From: an uncultured Eubacteriales bacterium
GTDB lineage: Bacteria; Bacillota; Clostridia; Oscillospirales; Oscillospiraceae
Length of the DNA: 36,863 nucleotides
Direction of reading: 5' to 3'
Assembly: GCA_900316205.1 (NCBI GenBank)
Contig: ONBX01000020.1
Location: 1-36,863, forward strand
Shown here: one piece after another, positions 15,464 through 22,000 of the stretch
Layout of the letters: every line of letters begins with the position of its first letter
Position numbering within the stretch: the first letter of the stretch is position 1
Notes under the pieces: model-generated
The model's database searches: none
Told to the model about the DNA's origin: nothing
What the model saw: only the letters and a program-made list of their open reading frames with translations
Program-made: the position numbers and the translations under genes

Positions 15464-15599
15464 GTGGGTATGCCTCCCCGGCAGTGCAGAGGACAAATCG
15501 GAAGAAAGCTTTGGCGGATCCGCACAAGCATCGAATTCGCCGAAGTGTTCCCGGTTTTCCCGCATGGATGCCGCCGGGAGGGCCAAGGCCCTCCCCTAC
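15464..15599. repeat. Double-hairpin intergenic repeat, copy 4 (decayed)
   Basis: The right outer arm GGGAGGGCCAAGGCCCTCCC to 15599 matches copy 2 exactly. The left outer arm is degraded (GTGGGTATGCCTCCCCGGCAG). The inner repeat CTTTGGCGGATCCG / CGAATTCGCCGAAG (15509-15522, 15532-15545) is also partly mutated. The rest of 15215-15765 shows no credible gene. Confidence 0.65.
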
Positions 15600-15765
15600 A
15601 CCGATTCCAGCCTATGTCCATCCCTTTTGCATTGCTACGTTCAAAGGTTTTCCGCAACTGTACACAGAGCAAGAATCTGTCATGACGAACCGGGAGGACA
15701 ACTCGGCGAACTGAACAAAAGACCCGGGGTGATTTCTGTGATTTCACTAAAAATTGAAGCCAAAC

Positions 15766-15794
15766 TTGAATTTCCATGGGCAAATTGTTACAAT
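15766..15794 (+). promoter_or_regulatory. Promoter of the 2-hydroxyacyl-CoA dehydratase operon
   Basis: TTGAAT (15766-15771), exactly 17 bases, then TACAAT (15789-15794) in an AT-rich island. The first gene starts 52 bases after the -10 box. Confidence 0.65.
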
Positions 15795-15846
15795 TATAAG
15801 GCCTAAGTATGCTCAGCGCACCGAAACTTGTGAAAAGAGGGATTTG

Positions 15847-17049
15847 ATGAGAGACTTAAAGCATCTGCTCTATTTCGAGAACCTTCTGCAGGAGGCCAAC
15901 AACGAGCTGATCGCCCAGGCCAAGGCCGAGGGCAAGGTCTGCGTGGCCTACACCTGCGAAAACGTGCCCGAACCCCTGCTGAATCTGGACGGGGCCTTCT
16001 CCATCCGCCTCCACGCGCCCCACACCGGCTCCATGGACATCGCCACCTATTACATGACCAACCTCCTCTGCGAGCCCAGTCGGGCCCTGCTGGAGCGGGC
16101 CATCGAGGGCGGCTTCAACTTTGCTGACTGCGTCATCACCCCCGACGGCTGCACCATGATGAACCGCTGCGTGGAGAACATGGAGCTGCTGAAGACCATG
16201 GGCGAAGGGAACCCCAATTTCTTCCACGAGTACATGGAGATCGCTTTCAAAAACAGCGAGACCGACGTGAAGCTCTCCGTGCTGCAGTGCACCAATCACG
16301 TGCTCAAGCCGCTCCACGAGAAATACGGCATCGACGTCTCCGACGCCGCCATCCGCAAGGCTGTGGCCGAGCACAACAAGCTCTGCCGCCTGATCCGGGC
16401 CATCGGCGAGTTCCGCAAGGGAGACAAGCCCCGCATCACCGGCTACGAATTCCATGTGCTGACCCTGGCAACCTACGTCTGCCCCTCCTATCTCGTCATC
16501 GAGAAGCTGGAGGAGACCCTGGAGGAGCTCAAGACCCGCGAGCCAGACGACAAGCCCTGGCGCGCCCGGGTGCTGCTGGTGGGCAGCGAGGTGGACGACT
16601 CCGGCTTTGTGAAGCTCATCGAGGAGTGCGGCGCCTTCGTCTGCTGCGACCGCTTCTGCTTCGGCTCCTACCCCGGCCGCTTGGAGATCGCTCTCAACGA
16701 CGAGGAGGATGCCCTCACCCAGGTCTGCCGCCACTACATCCACAACTGCCACTGCCCGCGCATGATGAGCATGGACAAGGTCTACGGCCGCAAGCAGTAT
16801 GTGGCGGATCTGGCCAAGGAATACGGCGCCGAGGGCATCATCTACCAGCAGGTCAAGTTCTGCGACCCCTGGGCCTACGAGCGGACCCTGGGCTCCGCCA
16901 TGCTGCAGCATGACTTCGGCTACCCCGTGCTGAGCGTTGACCGGCCCTACAACATCGCGTCCGCCGGCGGCCAGATGCGCACCCGCGTCCAGGCCTTCGT
17001 GGAGAGCATCGAGATCAAGAAGATCCAGAAAGAAGGTGGCAAAGCATGA
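15847..17049 (+). CDS. 2-hydroxyacyl-CoA dehydratase family subunit (HgdB-like)
   Basis: A 400-residue subunit of the 2-hydroxyacyl-CoA dehydratase / benzoyl-CoA reductase family. Landmarks: YTCENVPEPLLNLDGAFSIR, CVITPDGCTMMNRC (Cys 95, 102, 108), the GYEFHVLTLATY region, VLLVGSEVDDSGFVKLIEEC, CCDRFCFGSYPGR (266-275), QQVKFCDPWAYER (Cys 339) and GGQMRTRVQAFVESI. The cysteines can ligate the family's [4Fe-4S] cluster. Such enzymes dehydrate (R)-2-hydroxyacyl-CoA by radical chemistry in anaerobes; the substrate here is unknown. The stop overlaps the next start by four bases (ATGA), fitting a heterodimer. GAGGGAT lies close before the ATG. Confidence 0.85.
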   Translation: MRDLKHLLYFENLLQEANNELIAQAKAEGKVCVAYTCENVPEPLLNLDGAFSIRLHAPHTGSMDIATYYMTNLLCEPSRALLERAIEGGFNFADCVITPDGCTMMNRCVENMELLKTMGEGNPNFFHEYMEIAFKNSETDVKLSVLQCTNHVLKPLHEKYGIDVSDAAIRKAVAEHNKLCRLIRAIGEFRKGDKPRITGYEFHVLTLATYVCPSYLVIEKLEETLEELKTREPDDKPWRARVLLVGSEVDDSGFVKLIEECGAFVCCDRFCFGSYPGRLEIALNDEEDALTQVCRHYIHNCHCPRMMSMDKVYGRKQYVADLAKEYGAEGIIYQQVKFCDPWAYERTLGSAMLQHDFGYPVLSVDRPYNIASAGGQMRTRVQAFVESIEIKKIQKEGGKA

Positions 17050-18644
17050 AGACCGTTGAAAAGATCGTCAATCCCGTCAAGCGCGCCGGCGAGCAGTCTC
17101 CCGGCAAGATCTACAGCGACAAGCTGAAGGTTCGCGCCCGCCGTGAGTGGCGCGGCGTGAAGGACACCTTTTATGACTACACCCGCTGGCTCTACCTCCT
17201 CAGCGTGCTGGGCCGCTTCATCATCGTGCCCCGGAACGTGAAGGGCTTCTTCCGCTACCGCTGGATGATGAGCTATCTCTTCGTTCCCCACGGCATGGAC
17301 AAGTTCACCATCGGCCTCAGGGACGAGGCGCTGCGCATCGCCCACACCAGCTTCAACTTCGTCATTGCCGACGTGACCCAGGCCATCGCCAACTGCTTCC
17401 GCGGCGACCGCCGTGTGGGCAACGACAAGGCCTATTCCGACAAGTGCGTCATCACCGACGAGAACTCCATGGTCACCTTCATGATGGGCTTTGACAAGGA
17501 GAAGGTCCACACCATCCTGCGCGAAGTGCCCACCATGTTCGCCTCCAACATCTTCCACCAGTTCAACGTCATGCACTATCTGGACGTGGCCCAGCTCAAC
17601 GGCATCCCCGGCGACGTCTGCCCCATGCCCGAGGCCGAGGCCGGCATCTCCATCGACGACGACTTCTGCGTGCTGGGCTGCTGCGCCGTGCAGAACAACA
17701 CCACCTGCGACGGCTCCCTCATGGGCAACGGCATCATCGCCAAGCGCCTGGAGCGGCAGTACGGCATCCCCACCTTCCAGCTGGCCACCCCGCTGCGCCA
17801 CAAGGAGCCGGACGTGCTGGAGTACGCTGCCGACCAGATCAAGCAGGCCATCGCCTTTGTGGAAGAGCACACCGGCGAGCACTGGGATTGGGACAAGTAT
17901 TTTGCCGCCGCCAAGCGGGTGAACTACGCCACCAAGTGCCGCATCGCCCAGATGGAGATCAACTCCACGCCTTACCCCCAGTTCTTCGGCGCCGCCTTCT
18001 CCCTGTATAACGACACCAACTATATGGGCAACTCCGGCCGCGATCCCAACTTTGTCCCCATCGACCGCAAGCTCCTGGAGTTGGCGGAGAAGGGCTACAA
18101 GGCCAAGAGAATGTACGCCAAGGAGTACCGCCACCGGACCATCGTCTGGGGCGTGCAGCCCCAGTACGTCATCGACATGCTCTACTGGATGGTCCAGTGC
18201 TGGGGCGTGGTACCGCTGACCGATATGCTCTCCGTCATCAACACCGACATGATCGCCGAGGAGGACACCCCGGAGAATCGGGAGCAGGCCTACCGCGACA
18301 TGGCCATGCTGAACATGGAGATGATCATGCGCAACCACACCCACGGCGGCTACAAGGTCCTGGTGGACGAGCTGTGGGAGCTGTGCGAGAAGATGAACGC
18401 CGACATCGTCATGATGTGGGAGCATATGAGCTGCAAGGCCCTCACCGGTATGCACGGCATGTTTGAAGAGCAGGCCAGGGAGCGGGGCATCCACATCATG
18501 TGGGTCAGCCACGACCTCTGCGATCCCCGTGTGTTCACCCGCAACGCCATCCGCGACCAGGTGAGCAACTACATGCGCACCGTCATGCGGGAGGAGCCGC
18601 TGGATCCGTCTCTGGAGCATATTCCCGATGACGAGGCTTACTAA
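17046..18644 (+). CDS. 2-hydroxyacyl-CoA dehydratase family subunit, long and divergent
   Basis: A 532-residue second subunit of the same family, longer than the usual ~400-430. The N-terminal ~130 residues (KIVNPVKRAGEQSPGKIYSD onward) are basic and not typical. The family core starts near IFHQFNVMHYLDVAQLNGIP and includes CVLGCCAVQNNTTCDG, RHRTIVWGVQPQYVIDMLYW, CWGVVPLTDML and the C-terminal MWEHMSCKALTGMHGMFEEQ with SHDLCDPRVF, which match the cluster and nucleotide-proximal regions. It overlaps the upstream gene by four bases. No activator ATPase (HgdC type, with its GSxxS and two Cys) is present in the window, so activation must come from elsewhere. Confidence 0.8.
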   Translation: MKTVEKIVNPVKRAGEQSPGKIYSDKLKVRARREWRGVKDTFYDYTRWLYLLSVLGRFIIVPRNVKGFFRYRWMMSYLFVPHGMDKFTIGLRDEALRIAHTSFNFVIADVTQAIANCFRGDRRVGNDKAYSDKCVITDENSMVTFMMGFDKEKVHTILREVPTMFASNIFHQFNVMHYLDVAQLNGIPGDVCPMPEAEAGISIDDDFCVLGCCAVQNNTTCDGSLMGNGIIAKRLERQYGIPTFQLATPLRHKEPDVLEYAADQIKQAIAFVEEHTGEHWDWDKYFAAAKRVNYATKCRIAQMEINSTPYPQFFGAAFSLYNDTNYMGNSGRDPNFVPIDRKLLELAEKGYKAKRMYAKEYRHRTIVWGVQPQYVIDMLYWMVQCWGVVPLTDMLSVINTDMIAEEDTPENREQAYRDMAMLNMEMIMRNHTHGGYKVLVDELWELCEKMNADIVMMWEHMSCKALTGMHGMFEEQARERGIHIMWVSHDLCDPRVFTRNAIRDQVSNYMRTVMREEPLDPSLEHIPDDEAY

Positions 18645-18663
18645 GGAAAAGGAGCAGCGAACG

Positions 18664-18831
18664 ATGAAGAAACTGTTGAAACTCCCCCTGATCCTGCTGG
18701 GGATCGCGCTGGGCTTCTTTGTGGTCACCTTTACCATCTATTTCTTTAACCTGGATATGAAGGCCACCGCCCTGCTGGCCCCTCTGCTGGAGAAATGGTA
18801 CGACAGCAGAGAGCACGACCAGTATATCTGA
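18664..18831 (+). CDS. 55-residue single-pass membrane protein
   Basis: A very small protein directly after the dehydratase genes (19-base gap, AAGGAG before the ATG). Its basic start MKKLLKLPL leads into one membrane helix (ILLGIALGFFVVTFTIYFF) and a C-terminal tail ending in SREHDQYI. No known domain. Its place between the dehydratase subunits and the operon terminator suggests the same message, possibly as a membrane tether or unrelated passenger. Confidence 0.7.
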   Translation: MKKLLKLPLILLGIALGFFVVTFTIYFFNLDMKATALLAPLLEKWYDSREHDQYI

Positions 18832-18842
18832 CACGAGAAGAA

Positions 18843-18876
18843 GGGGATGCGGAACCAAGGTTTCGCATCCCTTTTT
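18843..18876 (+). terminator. Terminator of the dehydratase operon
   Basis: GGGATGCGGAACC pairs with GGTTTCGCATCCC (one G-U pair) around AA and is followed by five T (18872-18876). Confidence 0.88.
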
Positions 18877-18922
18877 CGCAGTTTTGAGATTTGAGGAAAA
18901 GCGAAGGAAAGAGAGAAAAACC

Positions 18923-19234
18923 ATGGATCAGGATGAACGGATCCGGCGGATCGCCGGGATGGAGGAGAAGATGGACGCGGCCCTCGCCGCCGCGGCGGAG
19001 CTGGAGCGGGCGCTGGAACACTGGGAGCGGGTCCAGCCCGCGCTATCGGCGCTTGCCGCCTATTACGACGGGGGCGACTGGCTCTCCGATTATACCGAGG
19101 ACGAGGCGGGCCTGCTGCCGGAGGATCTGAAACGGGGCGTCCTCTCGGAGGACGGGCTCTTCGACCTGCTGGAGCGGGCGAGGGAGCTGCAGAGCCGGCT
19201 CGCGGAAGAGACGGATGGGGTAGAGACAGAGTGA
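18923..19234 (+). CDS. DUF4298 protein
   Basis: A 103-residue acidic helical protein matching DUF4298. A first long helix (RIAGMEEKMDAALAAAAELE) precedes LAAYYDGGDWLSDYTEDEAG, then the signature LPEDLKRGVLSEDGLFDLLE. No function is known for the family, and no membrane or export signal is present. GAAGGAAAGAGAG lies upstream of the ATG at 18923. It follows the dehydratase operon terminator, so it probably has its own weak promoter or is expressed by readthrough. Confidence 0.85.
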   Translation: MDQDERIRRIAGMEEKMDAALAAAAELERALEHWERVQPALSALAAYYDGGDWLSDYTEDEAGLLPEDLKRGVLSEDGLFDLLERARELQSRLAEETDGVETE

Positions 19235-19411
19235 GCTTGCTCGATACTGTATGGGAAAACCGAGGCGAATCCACCGGCTCACATAGCTGGCGGTTCAGCT
19301 TGTCGACATCTTAACACGGCGCTCAGCGGATAGCGGCTCCCGCATCTCCGGGCTTTCCGCTCCGCCGCGCAGAGCTTTCCACGCACTGCAAGGCGAACAG
19401 GAGCCCCGTAG

Positions 19412-19430
19412 CGCCGAGCATTGCTCGGCG
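19412..19430. other. Short GC hairpin in the intergenic stretch
   Basis: CGCCGAGC (19412-19419) pairs with GCTCGGCG (19423-19430) around ATT. There is no U-tract. The rest of 19235-19466 holds no gene that I can support. Confidence 0.35.
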
Positions 19431-19466
19431 TCATACTGCGGCGGATGAGATCCCCACGCTCCCGCA

Positions 19467-19495
19467 TTGACTTGCCTGCTTTAGGGTGCTAAAAT
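19467..19495 (+). promoter_or_regulatory. Promoter of the aconitase-X operon
   Basis: TTGACT (19467-19472), a 17-base spacer and TAAAAT (19490-19495) lie 32 bases upstream of the ATG at 19528. Confidence 0.7.
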
Positions 19496-19527
19496 AGAAA
19501 TATCAACAAAGAAGGAAGTGGTTTCCC

Positions 19528-20802
19528 ATGATCCTCACCCCCGAGCAGCAGGCCCTGCTGGACGGCAAGGAAGGCGAGATCATGGCCAAGATCGTGAAGA
19601 CCCTGGTCATGTACGGCGAAGCCTTCGGCGCGGAGCGCATGGTGCCTGTCACAAGCAAGTACGGCCACACGGTGATCTCCTTCGGTCTGGAGGTCATGAA
19701 GCCGGTATACGATCTCTATGACAAGCTCATTGAGGCGGGCCTTCCCGAGGGGCAGAAGTTCACCGCCGACCCCAAGCCCCTGGATCCCAAGGTCCCTTCT
19801 TCCCTGCTGGACGATCTGGTATTCAAAAAGATCATGTACACCCAGCAAAAGCGCTATGAGGAGCAGATGCGCAAGCTCGGCATCACCGACGACGACGATT
19901 ACACCTGCGCCTGCTACCTGGACCAGGTGGGCAATGTCCCCCAGAAGGGCGATATCCTCTCCTGGGCGGAATCCTCCGCCGTGGTCTACGCAAACTCCGT
20001 CCTGGGCGCCCGCTGCAACCGCAACTCCGGCATGCTGGAGCTGATGGGCAGCATCGCGGGCTTCGTGCCGGAGTTTGGCCTGCTCACCGACGAGGGCCGC
20101 AAGGCCACCTGGATCATCGAGCTCAAATGCGAGAAGCGACCCGAGGCCCAGCTGCTGGGCTCCGCCATCGGCATGAAGGTGATGGAGGAGGTCCCCTATG
20201 TCCGGGGTCTGGACAAGTGGCTGGGAACGGAGCTGAACGACGAGGCCAAGGCCTATCTCAAGGACTTCGGCGCGGCCACCGCCTCCAACGGCGCGGTAGG
20301 CCTCTACCACATCGAGAACCTGACCCCCGAGGCCAAAGAGCTGGGCAAGGGCCTGATCGCGGAGAACGCCCAGGTCTATGTGATCGATGACGCCGAACTC
20401 CAGCGGGTGAAGGACAACTATCCCGTCATCTGGAAAAAGCCCGACGCCAAGCCCGAGCTCTGCTTCGTGGGCTGCCCCCACATGAGCCTGCAGCAGCTGA
20501 AAGACTGGTCCAGGGCCGTACAGGAAGGGCTGGAGAAAAACGGCCGCAAGAAGGTCACGGTGCCAACGGTGTTCACCGCGCCCATGCCGGTCATCAAGGA
20601 GTTTGAGCAGACCATGGACGCCTACTACCTCAAGCAGAGCGGCGTGGTGCTCTCTTACATCTGCCCCCTCATGTACATGAACAATCCTCTCTGCAAGAAG
20701 AAGGCGGTCATCACCTCCTCCAACAAGCTCCGCACCTACACCAGCGCCCGCTATTATACCGAGGCGGAGATCCTTCAGATCATCACGGGAGGTGCCAAAT
20801 GA
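19528..20802 (+). CDS. Aconitase X large (catalytic) subunit
   Basis: A 424-residue protein of the aconitase-X (AcnX, DUF521) family. Landmarks: a start MILTPEQQALLDGKEGEI, MVPVTSKYGHTVISFG, SWAESSAVVYANSVLGARCN, RNSGMLELMGSIAGFVPEFG (about 164-183), CFVGCPHMSLQQL and VVLSYICPLMYMNNPLC, the last three carrying cysteines able to ligate an iron-sulfur cluster. Known AcnX enzymes dehydrate cis-3-hydroxy-L-proline in bacteria or phosphomevalonate in archaea; neither pathway's partners are visible here. The 3' end overlaps the small-subunit start by four bases (ATGA). Whether it acts on one of those substrates or another hydroxy acid is unknown. Confidence 0.9.
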   Translation: MILTPEQQALLDGKEGEIMAKIVKTLVMYGEAFGAERMVPVTSKYGHTVISFGLEVMKPVYDLYDKLIEAGLPEGQKFTADPKPLDPKVPSSLLDDLVFKKIMYTQQKRYEEQMRKLGITDDDDYTCACYLDQVGNVPQKGDILSWAESSAVVYANSVLGARCNRNSGMLELMGSIAGFVPEFGLLTDEGRKATWIIELKCEKRPEAQLLGSAIGMKVMEEVPYVRGLDKWLGTELNDEAKAYLKDFGAATASNGAVGLYHIENLTPEAKELGKGLIAENAQVYVIDDAELQRVKDNYPVIWKKPDAKPELCFVGCPHMSLQQLKDWSRAVQEGLEKNGRKKVTVPTVFTAPMPVIKEFEQTMDAYYLKQSGVVLSYICPLMYMNNPLCKKKAVITSSNKLRTYTSARYYTEAEILQIITGGAK

Positions 20803-21239
20803 GACAGTTTCAAGGACGCGTCGTGGTCCCCGGCGCCTGTAAGGCCGAGGCCCTGGTAAGTCACGGCGGCTTCAACACCCTGGCCAGCTATCAGATGGCC
20901 CTGATGTTCGGGGATAAACAGGTCAAATGCGGCGACCAGAACAACCCCGACCTCTACAAGAAATCCATGCTGGGCAAGGCCCTGTGCCTGCCCCAGACCA
21001 TCGGCTCCACCACCGGCGGCATGGTGCTCTTCACCGTCTGCTCCTACAACAAGCAGCCCGCCTGCATGCTCTTTTCCAAGCCCATCGACTCTCTGGCCGC
21101 CTCCGGCGCCATCCTGGCCGACGTGTGGACCGAATCGAAGATGCCCGTGGTGGACAACCTGGGAGAAGAATTCCTCGCCTATGTGCAGGACGGCATGAGC
21201 ATCACCGTGGAGGAAAACGGCCTTGTCACCGTGGAATAA
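20799..21239 (+). CDS. Aconitase X small (swivelling) subunit
   Basis: A 146-residue DUF126/aconitase-swivel-type subunit that partners the large AcnX protein. It shows GRVVVPGACKAEALVSHGGF at the start, a middle block LCLPQTIGSTTGGMVLFTVC, and KPIDSLAASGAILADVWTES, typical of the split AcnX type in which the swivelling domain is a separate chain. GGGAGGTG at 20788-20795 lies just before the ATG, inside the upstream gene, so translation is coupled. The tRNA-Leu promoter begins 38 bases after the stop. Confidence 0.9.
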   Translation: MRQFQGRVVVPGACKAEALVSHGGFNTLASYQMALMFGDKQVKCGDQNNPDLYKKSMLGKALCLPQTIGSTTGGMVLFTVCSYNKQPACMLFSKPIDSLAASGAILADVWTESKMPVVDNLGEEFLAYVQDGMSITVEENGLVTVE

Positions 21240-21276
21240 GCACAGCCCAATCTCTGGAAAACACATCCCCGATCCC

Positions 21277-21305
21277 TTGACACCGCCCGCCGCGCGTGAT
21301 ACAGT
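21277..21305 (+). promoter_or_regulatory. Promoter of tRNA-Leu
   Basis: A consensus TTGACA (21277-21282), 17-base spacer and TACAGT (21300-21305). The mature tRNA starts 12 bases after the -10 box, so the 5' leader is very short. Confidence 0.8.
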
Positions 21306-21316
21306 ATTTGCGCCGC

Positions 21317-21402
21317 GCCGGTGTGGTGGAATGGTAGACACCAGGGACTTAAAATCCCTTGCGGGCAACCGCGTACCGGTTCGAGTCCGGTCACCGGCAC
21401 CA
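21317..21402 (+). tRNA. tRNA-Leu, anticodon UAA
   Basis: Acceptor GCCGGTG (21317-21323) pairs with CACCGGC (21392-21398), then discriminator A and an encoded CCA. The anticodon loop CTTAAAA between AGGGA and TCCCT gives UAA, reading UUA leucine codons. The variable arm is long (TGCGGGCAACCGCG), as expected for leucine tRNA, and the T-arm is CCGGTTCGAGTCCGG. Its CCA end lies inside the following terminator stem. Confidence 0.97.
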
Positions 21403-21438
21403 AAAGAAGCACCCCCATCCGGGGGTGCTTCTTTTGGT
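21399..21438 (+). terminator. Terminator that includes the tRNA CCA end
   Basis: An 18-bp perfect stem: 21399-21416 (starting at the tRNA discriminator base, ACCAAAAGAAGCACCCCC) with 21421-21438, and loop ATCC. The U-rich side CTTCTTTT pairs with AAAAGAAG. Weaker pairing continues back through the acceptor and T-arm (21376-21398) with 21439-21464. Confidence 0.85.
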
Positions 21439-21870
21439 ACCGATGACCCCGACCTCGAATCCGGCTCCGGCGACGGCACAGCCTGAAGGGCTGGGCCTAG
21501 TCCCCGAAGGGGATTCGAGTCCGGTCACCATCCGGGGGTGCTTCTTTTGGTACCGATGATCCCGACCTCGAATCCGGCCCCGGCGACGGCACAGCCCAAA
21601 GGGCTGGGCCTAGTGCCCGAAGGGGATTCGAGTCCGGTCACCTTCCTTTTGGGATGCCTCTTTTTGCTATCAGTGATCCCGACCTCGAATCCGGCCCCGG
21701 CGACGGCACAGCCCGAAGGGCTGCGCCCAGTCCCCGAAGGGGATTCGAGTCCGGTCACCATCCGGGGGTGCTTCTTTTGGTACCGATGATCCCGACCTCG
21801 GATCCGGCCCCGGCGAAGGCACAGCCCGAAGGGCTGGGCCTGGTCCCCGTAGGGGATTCGAGTCCTTTCC
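21420..21870. repeat. Tandem array of tRNA-3'-end-like units (~115 bp, 4 copies)
   Basis: Four units with spacing 113, 117 and 113 bases, judged by GGATTCGAG at 21511, 21624, 21741 and 21854. Each unit contains a half-terminator (GGGGGTGCTTCTTTTGGTAC, changed in unit 3), CTCGAATCCGGCCCCGG, hairpin CAGCCCGAAGGGCTG, and an end ATTCGAGTCCGGTCACC. The last matches 16 bases of the tRNA-Leu T-arm and acceptor. The final unit is truncated after GAGTCC. Reading frames through it are not genes. Confidence 0.85.
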
Positions 21871-21924
21871 TCTTGCCTACTTTTCTTCATTTCCGAAGAC
21901 CATCAAATCTTTTTCTTCCACGCG

Positions 21925-21952
21925 TGAACCTTTTTGCCTTTTTTCGCGACTA
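21925..21952 (+). promoter_or_regulatory. Candidate ECF autoregulatory promoter
   Basis: TGAACC (21925-21930), 16 bases, CGACTA (21947-21952), 48 bases before the sigma gene ATG. The -35 side (TGAACCTTTTTGCC) resembles the stronger sites at 23964 and 33609 (TGAAACCTTTTGGCC). The match is imperfect. Confidence 0.4.
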
Positions 21953-22000
21953 AGTAGGTGAAACCGGTTTTATGACAGAAACAGACAGGAGGTGATGTCC

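Noticed and set aside
21420-21870. CRISPR array
   Set aside because: The units are ~115 bp with no constant repeat/variable spacer alternation and no cas genes nearby; units are wholly similar and derived from the tRNA 3' region.
21359-21953. Open frames through the tRNA-linked array
   Set aside because: Frames exist on both strands only because the array is repetitive; no ribosome sites and the peptides are translated repeat units.
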